Origin: Bacteroidota bacterium
Lineage (GTDB): Bacteria; Bacteroidota; Bacteroidia; 2-12-FULL-35-15
Assembly (NCBI GenBank): GCA_947476185.1
Contig: CANJPX010000004.1
Location: 1-64,000 of the forward strand
Direction: 5' to 3'
DNA length: 64,000 bases
Every line of letters starts with the position of its first letter. The first letter of the stretch is position 1. The position numbers and the translations under genes are program-made. Below the pieces are notes generated by a model. It was given only the letters and a program-made list of their open reading frames with translations, was not told the origin of the DNA and did no database searches. Positions 18,636 to 27,385 of the stretch are shown piece after piece.

Positions 18636-19118
18636 ATGAATAGCCTGTTTGGAGTATATGAATGTAATGCTGATGCGAAAGGACGCGTAATGCTTCCTGT
18701 TGCATTTAAAAAGCAGCTTACTAAAGAGCTTAAGGGTGGTTTTGTAATGAAGCGGAGCATTTTTAGTAAGTCGCTGGAGCTTTATCCAATGGGTACTTGG
18801 AATGAAATGGTGAAGGATGTGAACAAGCTCAACAAGTTTGTGAAGAAAAATGTGGAGTTCATCCGGATGTTCAACTACGGTGTTGTGCCTGTTGATCTTG
18901 ATGCTTCCGGTCGTTTATTGATTTCAAAAGATATGATGTCGTTTGCCGGAATGAACAAAAATATTGTCATGGCTGCTGCAGGCGACAGGATCGAGATCTG
19001 GGATAAGAAAGCATACGAGAAATTTATTAATAGCAGCACTGCAAATTTCGAAAAACTTGCTGAAGATGTAATGGGTGGAATCGTTCCTTCAAACAACAAC
19101 AATGATGCAATATCATAA
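18636..19118 (+). CDS. mraZ: Transcriptional regulator MraZ
   Basis: MraZ is a SpoVT/AbrB-fold DNA-binding protein that autoregulates the dcw cluster. I start it at the ATG giving MNSLFGVYECNADAKGR, the family N-terminus, 22 codons inside the longer open frame. The 160-residue product has the two internal repeats with DAKGR (about 13-17) and DASGR (about 86-90). The coding end overlaps rsmH by 17 bp. The TGGNN repeats upstream (18552-18595) are its likely target. Confidence 0.94.
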   Translation: MNSLFGVYECNADAKGRVMLPVAFKKQLTKELKGGFVMKRSIFSKSLELYPMGTWNEMVKDVNKLNKFVKKNVEFIRMFNYGVVPVDLDASGRLLISKDMMSFAGMNKNIVMAAAGDRIEIWDKKAYEKFINSSTANFEKLAEDVMGGIVPSNNNNDAIS

Positions 19119-20001
19119 TCCTGTTCTTTTAAAAGAGTGTATTGAAGGTTTAAATATTGATCCGAAAGGGATATATGTCGATGTCACATTTGGTGGAGGT
19201 GGTCATTCCCGTGAAATATTAAAGCATTTGACAACCGGTAAGTTGTATGCTTTTGATCAGGATGAAGATGCTGTCAAGAATAAGATCGATGATGAACGGT
19301 TTGTACTCATCAAACAGAATTTCAGATACCTGAAGAATTTTTTGAAAATGTACAACGCTCTTCCTGTTGATGGTTTGCTTGCGGATCTCGGGGTTTCATC
19401 TCATCAGTTTGACGAAGCTGAAAGAGGTTTTTCAATCAGGTTTGATGCAAAGTTGGACATGCGGATGGATCAAAACGGAAAGGTAACTGCAGCTGATGTT
19501 TTAAATAATTATCCGGAAGAAGAGTTGAAACGCATTTTTAGATTATACGGAGAGGTTGATAATGCCGGCTATTTAGCTTCAATGATATTTCATAATCGGA
19601 AAGATAAACACATTGACACAGTGAACGATCTGAAAAATATGATCACTAAATGTGTGAAACGCGGCAAAGAGAATCAATATTATGCGCAAGTGTTTCAGGC
19701 ATTAAGGATTGAGGTCAATAAAGAGTTGGATGTTTTGCAGGAGTTGCTTGTACAAAGTTTAGAAGTGTTAAAACCGGGAGGAAGATTAGTGGTTATCTCC
19801 TATCATTCATTAGAAGACAGGCTGGTAAAAAACATTATGAGAAGTGGGAAGTTTGACGGGGAGGTTGAGAAAGATTTTTTTGGAAATAAACTTACACCAT
19901 TTAAACAGATTACCAGGAAGCCAATCATTCCTTCGGCAGAAGAGAATGAATTGAATAGCAGAGCGAGAAGTGCAAAGTTAAGGATAGCAGAAAAGAAATA
20001 G
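19102..20001 (+). CDS. rsmH: 16S rRNA m4C1402 methyltransferase RsmH
   Basis: RsmH (MraW) methylates N4 of C1402 in the 16S rRNA P site using S-adenosylmethionine. About 299 residues from an ATG giving MMQYHNPVLLKECI; an in-frame ATG nine codons upstream is less like the family. Visible motifs: DVTFGGGGHSREIL (SAM loop), FDQDEDA, ADLGVSSHQFDEAERGFS and the C-terminal SYHSLEDRLVKN and SRARSAKLR. The start lies inside the end of mraZ, so translation is probably coupled. Confidence 0.94.
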   Translation: MMQYHNPVLLKECIEGLNIDPKGIYVDVTFGGGGHSREILKHLTTGKLYAFDQDEDAVKNKIDDERFVLIKQNFRYLKNFLKMYNALPVDGLLADLGVSSHQFDEAERGFSIRFDAKLDMRMDQNGKVTAADVLNNYPEEELKRIFRLYGEVDNAGYLASMIFHNRKDKHIDTVNDLKNMITKCVKRGKENQYYAQVFQALRIEVNKELDVLQELLVQSLEVLKPGGRLVVISYHSLEDRLVKNIMRSGKFDGEVEKDFFGNKLTPFKQITRKPIIPSAEENELNSRARSAKLRIAEKK

Positions 20002-20014
20002 TTTTTTAAAAGAA

Positions 20015-20428
20015 ATGGGAAATAATTTCAAAGAGCAGCCTAAGGCAGAAGAGCAAAAACCACCAAAACCTGTTAAGGAAAATAAGGTGGTACGCTCCGT
20101 TGCAAATGTTGTAAGTGGAAGTTTTCTTTCAAGAGATACCACACTTAAGAGTTTGCCTTTTGTTTTTTTCTTGTCATTTCTTGCGATCTGTTATATCGCG
20201 AAAGGGTATTATGATGACGATCAGGTAAGAAAACTCAGCCGGTTGACAAATGAAATAAAAGAATTGAGAACGCAATATATTGTTGTGAAAGATTCATTAG
20301 TTATAAAAAGTAAACAAACAGAAGTAGCAAAAGCATTGGCGATTCAACTCTCTGGAATAAAGGAGTCGGTAGTGCCTCCTAAAAAGATTTTAGTAAAAAC
20401 AGTAAACACAAACCCTAAAGCAGATTAA
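20015..20428 (+). CDS. ftsL: FtsL-like cell division protein
   Basis: A 137-residue bitopic membrane protein in the usual FtsL slot between rsmH and ftsI. A charged cytoplasmic region (1-45, many Lys and Pro) is followed by one membrane helix (about 47-65) and a periplasmic helical region with leucine heptads (about 72-110). In the divisome FtsL forms a coiled coil with FtsB and activates FtsWI. Sequence alone is weak evidence for this fast-evolving family; position and topology carry the call. Confidence 0.82.
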   Translation: MGNNFKEQPKAEEQKPPKPVKENKVVRSVANVVSGSFLSRDTTLKSLPFVFFLSFLAICYIAKGYYDDDQVRKLSRLTNEIKELRTQYIVVKDSLVIKSKQTEVAKALAIQLSGIKESVVPPKKILVKTVNTNPKAD

Positions 20429-20433
20429 GATCG

Positions 20434-22560
20434 TTGGAAGTTAAAAAGGACATACTGTGGCGTGTATATCTCATATATTTTTTTATATGCCTTTTTGGTG
20501 TCGCTATTATTGCCAAAATTTTTATTATCCAGTTTTCTGAAGGGGATGCACTTAGGGCCCAATCGGAAAAATTCTCAACAAGTAAATTTGATATTGAAGC
20601 AGTTCGGGGCAACATTTATGATGCCAACGGAAGTTTGTTGGCTACCTCCTTGCCTTATTTTGAAACGGGAATGGATGTGAACACAGAGGCTATCACCGAC
20701 GATATTTTTAGCGACAATGTGGATTCTCTTTCTGTCTGTTTAGCAAATTTATTTAAAGATAAAACATATAAAGAGTATAGAAAAATAATTGTAAAAGCAC
20801 GTAAGAGCGGTGATCGTTGGGTTGTTTTGCAAAATGATGTTTCCTATACCGATCTTCAAAAAATGAAGAAATTCCCTCTTCTCCGGAAAGGGAAAAATCG
20901 TGGGGGGTTTATTTATCTCCAAACAAATAGGCGTGAACTTCCTTTCCAGTTTTTAGCAGCGCGTACGATAGGAAAATTAAATGCTAGCGGAACCGGAAAA
21001 TCATTTGGTCTGGAAGCGCAATTCGACAGTATCCTTCACGGTAAGAACGGGCAACGCTGGAAACAGAAAATTGCTGGTGGCGGCTGGCGTCCCATCAATG
21101 ATGATAATGAAATTGATCCTGAAGATGGGAATGATATCGTTTCAACAATTGATATCAATGTTCAGGATGTTGCCGAAAACTCCTTAATGAATTGCTTAAG
21201 AAAACATGGTGCTGATCATGGTTGCCTGGTATTAATGGAAATTAAAACCGGTGAAATAAAAGCGATAGCAAATCTTACTCGGAGCAATAAAGATACTTCA
21301 AAGTATGTGGAAGATCTGAATTATGCAGTCGGGGATGCGGGAGCTAAAGTGCCCGGATCAACATTCAAATTACCTTCACTTGTCGCTGTTATGGAAGATT
21401 TTAATGTGACTCTGAATGAGATAGTTGATATTGGGGATGGCACATGTTTTTATAGCGACAAAAAGGTTACCGATTCCCATCACCCTGAAAAAAGTAGAAT
21501 CACAGTTCAGGAAGTTTTTGAGCAATCATCTAATGTTGGAGTAACAAAAATTATCACACGTTATTATTCTAAAGATCCTCAAAAGTATATTGACAGATTG
21601 TATAAAATGGGTTTGAACTCTATGCTTGGCGTTACTATTCCCGGTGAAGCAAGTCCATATATTAAAAATACAGAAGATAAAACATGGTCGAGTATTTCTT
21701 TACCATGGATCAGCTATGGTTACGAATCCCGCATTACTCCTCTTCAGATTTTAAATTTTTATAGTGCGATCGCAAATAATGGGAAAATGATGCGGCCAAT
21801 GTTTGTGAAAGAGATCCGAAATCGTGGAAAAATTGTAAAAACATTTGAACCTGAAGTTATAAATCCTTCTATCTGTTCTCAAAGTACTGTTCTGAAGGCA
21901 AAAAAAATGATGGAAGGTGTTGTGTTGAGAGGTACCGCGAAAAGTTTGAAGTCTGCAAATTATCAAATTGCCGGAAAAACAGGTACTGCACAATTGGATA
22001 TTGTGAATGGGAAGCAAACGTATCAGGCATCTTTCGTAGGCTATTTCCCTGCTGATAATCCGAAGTATTCCTGCATTGTTGTTATCAGTGCTCCTAGTGG
22101 TGATGCTTACTATGGTGGAGTTGTGGCTGGTCCTGTGTTTAAGGATGTGGCCGATAAAGTGTTTTCAACAAGCTTGGAAATCCATAAAGAAATAAATCAT
22201 GTACAACCACAATATGCTATCGCAGCACCAAAAGTCAGAGCTGGCAATCAATCAGAAATCGGAGATGTACTTAAAGTATTGAAAGTAAGAAATCAATCAG
22301 ATGATGGTAAATCAGAATGGATATCTGCTATTTCAAACGATTCTGTTTCTGTTTCTTTTTTGTCGAAAAATATTGAAGAGACTTTAAAACGTGGTATCGT
22401 TCCAAATTTAGTGGGAATGACTGCACGGGATGTATTATATCTTTTGGAAAACAAAGGAATAAGAGTGAAGCTGATTGGTAGTGGTGCTGTGGCATCTCAA
22501 TCAATCACTGCAGGAACAGCTTTTATTAAAGGAACACAGATCGTATTGCAATTGTTATAA
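20434..22560 (+). CDS. ftsI: Septal peptidoglycan transpeptidase (PBP3/FtsI)
   Basis: FtsI crosslinks septal peptidoglycan with FtsW. The 708-residue protein has an N-terminal membrane helix (about 10-33), a dimerisation/pedestal domain, a transpeptidase domain with Ser309 in STFK (309-312), SSN (365-367) and KTGT (515-518), and one C-terminal PASTA domain (about 652-708). The start is a TTG five bases after the ftsL stop; there is no ATG before the membrane helix in this frame, so a non-ATG start is needed. Between them ftsL and ftsI are almost fused and surely cotranscribed. Confidence 0.94.
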   Translation: MEVKKDILWRVYLIYFFICLFGVAIIAKIFIIQFSEGDALRAQSEKFSTSKFDIEAVRGNIYDANGSLLATSLPYFETGMDVNTEAITDDIFSDNVDSLSVCLANLFKDKTYKEYRKIIVKARKSGDRWVVLQNDVSYTDLQKMKKFPLLRKGKNRGGFIYLQTNRRELPFQFLAARTIGKLNASGTGKSFGLEAQFDSILHGKNGQRWKQKIAGGGWRPINDDNEIDPEDGNDIVSTIDINVQDVAENSLMNCLRKHGADHGCLVLMEIKTGEIKAIANLTRSNKDTSKYVEDLNYAVGDAGAKVPGSTFKLPSLVAVMEDFNVTLNEIVDIGDGTCFYSDKKVTDSHHPEKSRITVQEVFEQSSNVGVTKIITRYYSKDPQKYIDRLYKMGLNSMLGVTIPGEASPYIKNTEDKTWSSISLPWISYGYESRITPLQILNFYSAIANNGKMMRPMFVKEIRNRGKIVKTFEPEVINPSICSQSTVLKAKKMMEGVVLRGTAKSLKSANYQIAGKTGTAQLDIVNGKQTYQASFVGYFPADNPKYSCIVVISAPSGDAYYGGVVAGPVFKDVADKVFSTSLEIHKEINHVQPQYAIAAPKVRAGNQSEIGDVLKVLKVRNQSDDGKSEWISAISNDSVSVSFLSKNIEETLKRGIVPNLVGMTARDVLYLLENKGIRVKLIGSGAVASQSITAGTAFIKGTQIVLQLL

Positions 22561-22620
22561 TGAAACGAATTTATTAAGAATCTAAATCAGCTTTTTCCCG
22601 GTTGGGATAAAAATTAAGGA

Positions 22621-24084
22621 ATGAAGTTATTAAAAGACATACTATATAAAGCCGGAATAATTGAAGTCCTTGGGTCGACCAATGTTGCTATTACTGCCTT
22701 GACATTTGATTCGCGAAAGATCGAAAAGGATAGTTTGTTTGTTGCAATAAAAGGTACTCAAAATGACGGACACGTTTTTATCAGCGATGTGATCCTGAAA
22801 GGTTCCATTGCCATATTGTGTGAAGAATTTCCAGCTGATCTTAATGATAAGATCACATATATAAAAGTTAAAGATACTTCTGCAGCTCTTGGAATTGTTG
22901 CTTCAAATTTTTATGACAATCCTTCTGAAAAAATAAAACTAGTCGGTGTTACTGGAACAAATGGGAAGACAACAACAGTTACACTTCTTTTTAATTTATT
23001 CAAAAAGTTGGGATATAAAGTTGGTTTATTATCAACTGTTAAGAATCAAATTAACAATGATGTTTTATTATCAACACATACTACCCCTGATGCAATCCAA
23101 TTGAATGCATTGCTTCGTCAAATGATTGATAAAGGATGTACGCATTGTTTCATGGAGGTTAGTTCACATGCTGTTGTTCAAAATCGAATTACTGGAATGC
23201 ATTTTATCGGTGGAGTTTTTACAAATATCACCCACGATCATTTAGATTATCATAAAACATTTGATGAATATATCAAAGCGAAAAAAGGCTTTTTTGACTT
23301 ATTAGGCAATGATGCTTTTGCTCTTACAAATAAAGATGACGCAAACGGTTTATTGATGTTGCAGAATACAAAGGCAACAAAAAAAACATATTCACTCCGG
23401 ATGATGGCGGATTTCAAATGCAAGATTGTGGAAAATCAATTCAGCGGTTTGCTTTTGAATATTGATAATCAAGAAGTATGGAGCAAGCTTATCGGAAGTT
23501 TTAATGCATATAATTTATTGGCAGTATATGCGACTGCAATTTTATTGAAGGAAGATAAAACAAATGTGCTGACCACTTTAAGTTCACTTACTTCTGTGGA
23601 AGGTCGTTTTCAGCATATACGTACGGGTGAAGGCGTAATCGGGATCGTTGATTATGCGCACACTCCGGATGCATTAATAAATGTTTTAAAAACCATTGCA
23701 GATATCCGAACAGGAAATGAACAAGTGATAACCGTTGTTGGTTGTGGCGGAGATCGGGATATTGCAAAGCGTCCAATGATGGCAAAGATTGCTTGTGACA
23801 TGAGCAATAAAGTGATACTCACTTCAGATAATCCAAGAAGTGAAGAGCCTGAGACGATCATAAAACAAATGCAAAAAGGTGTTGACGTTGTTAATAATAA
23901 AAAAACAATTTCAATCACAGAAAGAAGTGAAGCAATTAAAACAGCGTGTTCATACGCTAAACCAGGCGATATAATTCTAGTAGCTGGAAAAGGGCATGAG
24001 AAATATCAAGAGATAAAAGGAGTGAAGCATGATTTTGACGACATGCAGGTGCTTCAGGAGAATTTAAAACTATTTGAAAAATAG
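22621..24084 (+). CDS. murE: UDP-MurNAc-tripeptide synthetase MurE
   Basis: MurE adds the third residue to UDP-MurNAc-L-Ala-D-Glu in the cytoplasm. The 487-residue protein has the three Mur-ligase domains: UDP-binding (about 1-95), ATPase with GTNGKTT at 112-118, and C-terminal ligase domain. The motif DNPR at 403-406 is the meso-diaminopimelate specificity signature, so the peptidoglycan should be DAP type. It starts 60 bp after ftsI with a weak AAGGA before the ATG. Confidence 0.95.
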   Translation: MKLLKDILYKAGIIEVLGSTNVAITALTFDSRKIEKDSLFVAIKGTQNDGHVFISDVILKGSIAILCEEFPADLNDKITYIKVKDTSAALGIVASNFYDNPSEKIKLVGVTGTNGKTTTVTLLFNLFKKLGYKVGLLSTVKNQINNDVLLSTHTTPDAIQLNALLRQMIDKGCTHCFMEVSSHAVVQNRITGMHFIGGVFTNITHDHLDYHKTFDEYIKAKKGFFDLLGNDAFALTNKDDANGLLMLQNTKATKKTYSLRMMADFKCKIVENQFSGLLLNIDNQEVWSKLIGSFNAYNLLAVYATAILLKEDKTNVLTTLSSLTSVEGRFQHIRTGEGVIGIVDYAHTPDALINVLKTIADIRTGNEQVITVVGCGGDRDIAKRPMMAKIACDMSNKVILTSDNPRSEEPETIIKQMQKGVDVVNNKKTISITERSEAIKTACSYAKPGDIILVAGKGHEKYQEIKGVKHDFDDMQVLQENLKLFEK

Positions 24085-24144
24085 GGATTTGTAACACAAG
24101 TAAAAAGAAAAAAATAAAAGCAAACAATTATAAAATATTAAATA

Positions 24145-25401
24145 ATGTTCTACTACTTATTCGATTTTTTAGATAAACGATTCGACTTTCCGGGAGCAGG
24201 AGTGTTTCACTATATTTCTTTCCGTGCCGCAATGGCATTGATTGGTTCACTGTTGATCTCTTTAGTTTTCGGTAAACGTATCATCGATATTCTCCAAAGA
24301 AAACAAGTTGGTGAAACAGTCCGTGATCTTGGATTGCAAGGTCAGTTAGAGAAAAAAGGCACCCCTACAATGGGTGGATTAATTATTCTGTCAGCAATAG
24401 TGATTCCTACTTTATTATTTGCAAAACTTCATAATGTTTACATCATATTAATGTTATTGTCGACGGTGTGGCTTGGTGCAATTGGGTTTTTAGATGATTA
24501 TATAAAAGTGTTCAAAAAAAACAAGGCGGGATTGGCAGGTAAATTTAAAGTGTTAGGTCAGGTTGGATTAGGGCTTATTGTTGGAATTGCTTTGTATTGT
24601 AATGATGAAGTGGTTGTAAAAGAAAAAATGCAACCCGGAGTAAATGTGGAGGTAGTAAATGGCACCGAGCAAATTTCACAACTACCGAAATATTCTTCTG
24701 TGGAAACAAAGTCGATGAAAACGACTATTCCTTTTGTGAAAAATAATGAATTTGATTATTCATCTCTGCTTTCATTTTTAGGAAATGGCTATAGGAAATG
24801 GGCCTGGTTGATTTTTATTCCTGTCGTTATCATCATAGTGACAGCAGTTTCCAATGGTGCAAATATTACTGATGGTATCGATGGCTTGGCAACCGGAACT
24901 TCAGCGATCATTGGAGTTGTTTTAGGGATCCTCGCATACGTTTCTGGTAATACTGTTTTCGCTGATTATCTGAACATAATGTATATACCAAACTCAGGAG
25001 AGTTGGTAATTTTTATTGCAGCATTTGTTGGTGCTTGTGTTGGATTTTTATGGTATAACTCTTTCCCTGCTCAAGTATTTATGGGTGATACAGGCAGTTT
25101 GGCATTAGGAGGGATTATAGCCGTATTTGCGATCGCCATTCGTAAGGAACTTCTTATTCCAATTCTATGTGGTGTTTTCTTGGTTGAAAATGTATCGGTA
25201 ATGATTCAAGTTGCCTACTTCAAACGAATGAAAAAGAAATTCGGAATTGAATATGCCCGTGAGCATCGATTTTTGAAAATGGCTCCATTGCATCATCATT
25301 ATCAGAAATTGGGAATGCATGAGTCCAAAATAGTATCGCGCTTTTGGATCATCGGAATCATGTTAGCTGTATTAACGATTGTAACATTAAAGTTAAGATA
25401 G
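24145..25401 (+). CDS. mraY: Phospho-MurNAc-pentapeptide translocase MraY
   Basis: MraY transfers phospho-MurNAc-pentapeptide to undecaprenyl phosphate, making lipid I in the inner membrane. It is a multi-helix protein with catalytic DDY (Asp117, Asp118), [12 protein letters not shown] (240-251) and the HHHYQKLG loop near the C-terminus. At 418 residues it is longer than the roughly 360 of E. coli, because a soluble insert of about 50 residues (152-205) sits between two helices. The murD ATG follows the stop codon with no gap. Confidence 0.95.
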   Translation: MFYYLFDFLDKRFDFPGAGVFHYISFRAAMALIGSLLISLVFGKRIIDILQRKQVGETVRDLGLQGQLEKKGTPTMGGLIILSAIVIPTLLFAKLHNVYIILMLLSTVWLGAIGFLDDYIKVFKKNKAGLAGKFKVLGQVGLGLIVGIALYCNDEVVVKEKMQPGVNVEVVNGTEQISQLPKYSSVETKSMKTTIPFVKNNEFDYSSLLSFLGNGYRKWAWLIFIPVVIIIVTAVSNGANITDGIDGLATGTSAIIGVVLGILAYVSGNTVFADYLNIMYIPNSGELVIFIAAFVGACVGFLWYNSFPAQVFMGDTGSLALGGIIAVFAIAIRKELLIPILCGVFLVENVSVMIQVAYFKRMKKKFGIEYAREHRFLKMAPLHHHYQKLGMHESKIVSRFWIIGIMLAVLTIVTLKLR

Positions 25402-26742
25402 ATGAAACGCCTTGTAATACTTGGTGGAGGAGAGAGTGGTGTCGGTACTGCAGTACTTGCACAAAAAAAGGGTTATAAAGTTTTTCTTTCTGATAAAGGA
25501 AAAATAAAAGAAAAATATAAAGTAGTTCTTTCAAAATATGGAATCGACTGGGAAGAAGAAAAACATTCTGAAGAGTTGATATTAATTGCGGATGAAGTTG
25601 TGAAAAGTCCGGGAATACCTGATAATTCAAATCTTCTAATGGCTTTGAATCAAAAAGGAATACCCGTGATTTCAGAAATTGAATTTGCCGGTAGATATAC
25701 AAATGCAAAGAAGATCTGTATTACCGGAAGCAATGGGAAAACAACTACCACTCTGCTTATTTATCACATGTTGCAAAAGGCTGGGTTGAATGTTGGTTTG
25801 GGGGGTAATGTTGGAAAAAGTTTTGCGATGCAGGTAGCAGAAAATGATTTTGAGTATTACGTGCTGGAGTTGAGCAGCTTTCAGTTGGATGGCATGTTTG
25901 AATTTAAAGCTGACATCGCAATTCTGCTAAATATTACTCCAGATCATTTGGATAGATATGATTATAAACTTGAAAATTATGCAGATTCAAAATTCAAAAT
26001 AATACAAAATCAAACAGAATTAGATGCATTTATTTATTGTGTCGATGATGAAGTAACAATGAGAACGATCGGAACTAAAAATAATAATGCAAAACAATAT
26101 CCTTTTTCAATAAAACAACAACTTGAGATAGGAGCATACTTAAACGAAAACAATCAAATAGTAATAAATACAAATAACACTAATCCCTTATTTATGACAA
26201 TACAAGAACTAGCATTACAAGGAAAACACAATATCTACAACTCTATGGCTGCAGGTGTTACCGGTAAATTAGTAGGTATCAGAAAAGAAACTATTCGCGA
26301 AAGTCTTTCTGATTTCCATAACATCGATCACCGCTTAGAGGTGATTGGAAATGTTCACGGGATTGAATTTATCAACGACTCAAAGGCTACCAATGTAAAT
26401 TCCACTTGGTATGCATTGGAAAGTATGAACAATCCTGTAATTCTGATCCTAGGGGGTGTTGATAAAGGAAATGATTATTCTATGCTTAATGATTTAGTAA
26501 AATCTAAGGTAAAAGCGATTATTTGTTTGGGAACCGACAATAAAAAAATTATTAAGGCATTTGATGGAATGGTCGAGATCATTCTTGAAGCGAAATCTGC
26601 AAAAGAAGCTGTTGCGCAGTCTTACAAACTTGGAAAAAAAGGCGATACTGTTTTGTTGTCTCCTGCATGTGCAAGTTTTGATATGTTCGAAAATTATGAA
26701 GACAGAGGAACTCAGTTCAAGCAAGCTGTACGTGCATTATAA
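25402..26742 (+). CDS. murD: UDP-MurNAc-L-Ala:D-Glu ligase MurD
   Basis: MurD adds D-glutamate to UDP-MurNAc-L-Ala. The full 446-residue length is present: a Rossmann-like UDP-binding domain (1-95), an ATPase domain with GSNGKTT at 109-115 and LNITPDHLDRY, and a C-terminal domain from about 305 with NDSKATN (325-331) and SPACASFDMF (420-429). All key residues look intact. The start abuts the mraY stop. The gene that follows repeats its C-terminal domain. Confidence 0.95.
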   Translation: MKRLVILGGGESGVGTAVLAQKKGYKVFLSDKGKIKEKYKVVLSKYGIDWEEEKHSEELILIADEVVKSPGIPDNSNLLMALNQKGIPVISEIEFAGRYTNAKKICITGSNGKTTTTLLIYHMLQKAGLNVGLGGNVGKSFAMQVAENDFEYYVLELSSFQLDGMFEFKADIAILLNITPDHLDRYDYKLENYADSKFKIIQNQTELDAFIYCVDDEVTMRTIGTKNNNAKQYPFSIKQQLEIGAYLNENNQIVINTNNTNPLFMTIQELALQGKHNIYNSMAAGVTGKLVGIRKETIRESLSDFHNIDHRLEVIGNVHGIEFINDSKATNVNSTWYALESMNNPVILILGGVDKGNDYSMLNDLVKSKVKAIICLGTDNKKIIKAFDGMVEIILEAKSAKEAVAQSYKLGKKGDTVLLSPACASFDMFENYEDRGTQFKQAVRAL

Positions 26743-26778
26743 AACTATTTAATTTGTGTTATTTTAAATTTATAAAAG

Positions 26779-27285
26779 ATGACAGAGAATAATAAAATAA
26801 GAAATTATCACGATAAACTTAATCAGAGAGTTTTGTCTCGCAATCGTGTTCGGTCCTCAGAAGACGATCATCAATTAGAATTTGTAGATGAGATCAATGG
26901 CATTGCCTTCATCAACGATTCAAGATCGATCCGTCTTACGGCCACCCGAAACGCACTGGAGTCCATAGAAACTTCGGTAGTGCTTATTGTTGGTGGCGAT
27001 GATAAGGATAACGACTATTCTGTTCTTGCACAACAAGTGAAGGAAAAAGTTGTCGCAATTGTTTATTTGGGAAGTTATTCTGATAAGATCTTGAAATATT
27101 ATTCATCTCATAAAATGCTTTTCGCGAAAGCATCAAGTATAAAGGAAGCTGTTCATATTTCATCTGCCTATGCAATGGCCGGTGATGTGGTATTGTTTTC
27201 GCCGGCTTGTCCAAGTTTTCATGCTTTTGATAATTATAAAAGCAGAGGAAATGAATTTAAGGAATTAGTGAGAAATCTTTTTTAA
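26779..27285 (+). CDS. Standalone MurD C-terminal-domain paralogue
   Basis: A 168-residue intact frame with its own ATG between murD and ftsW. Residues 30-168 align without gaps to MurD 309-446; by hand I count about 66 identities in 138 positions. The UDP-binding and ATPase domains are absent, and residues 1-29 are unlike MurD (basic, hydrophilic). The substrate-binding NDSKATN of MurD has become NDSRSIR, while SPACPSF, GGDDK and RGNEF are kept. It cannot be a complete Mur ligase. It might bind MurD, nucleotide or glutamate and act as a regulator or scaffold; that is speculation. The open frame and conserved core argue against a decaying fragment. Confidence 0.85.
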   Translation: MTENNKIRNYHDKLNQRVLSRNRVRSSEDDHQLEFVDEINGIAFINDSRSIRLTATRNALESIETSVVLIVGGDDKDNDYSVLAQQVKEKVVAIVYLGSYSDKILKYYSSHKMLFAKASSIKEAVHISSAYAMAGDVVLFSPACPSFHAFDNYKSRGNEFKELVRNLF

Positions 27286-27385
27286 ATTTTTTGTTTGAGA
27301 AAAGTAAATAAAATTTAAACGTAATAATTATTAATTCGCATATTGTTCTTCCCTTCGGGATCGGTATTAAATGGTGAAACACTGA

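Noticed and set aside
26779-27285. Reading the MurD-like gene as a frameshifted or decaying copy of murD
   Set aside because: The frame is intact with its own start, a distinct N-terminus and conserved core residues, and nothing upstream resembles the lost domains.
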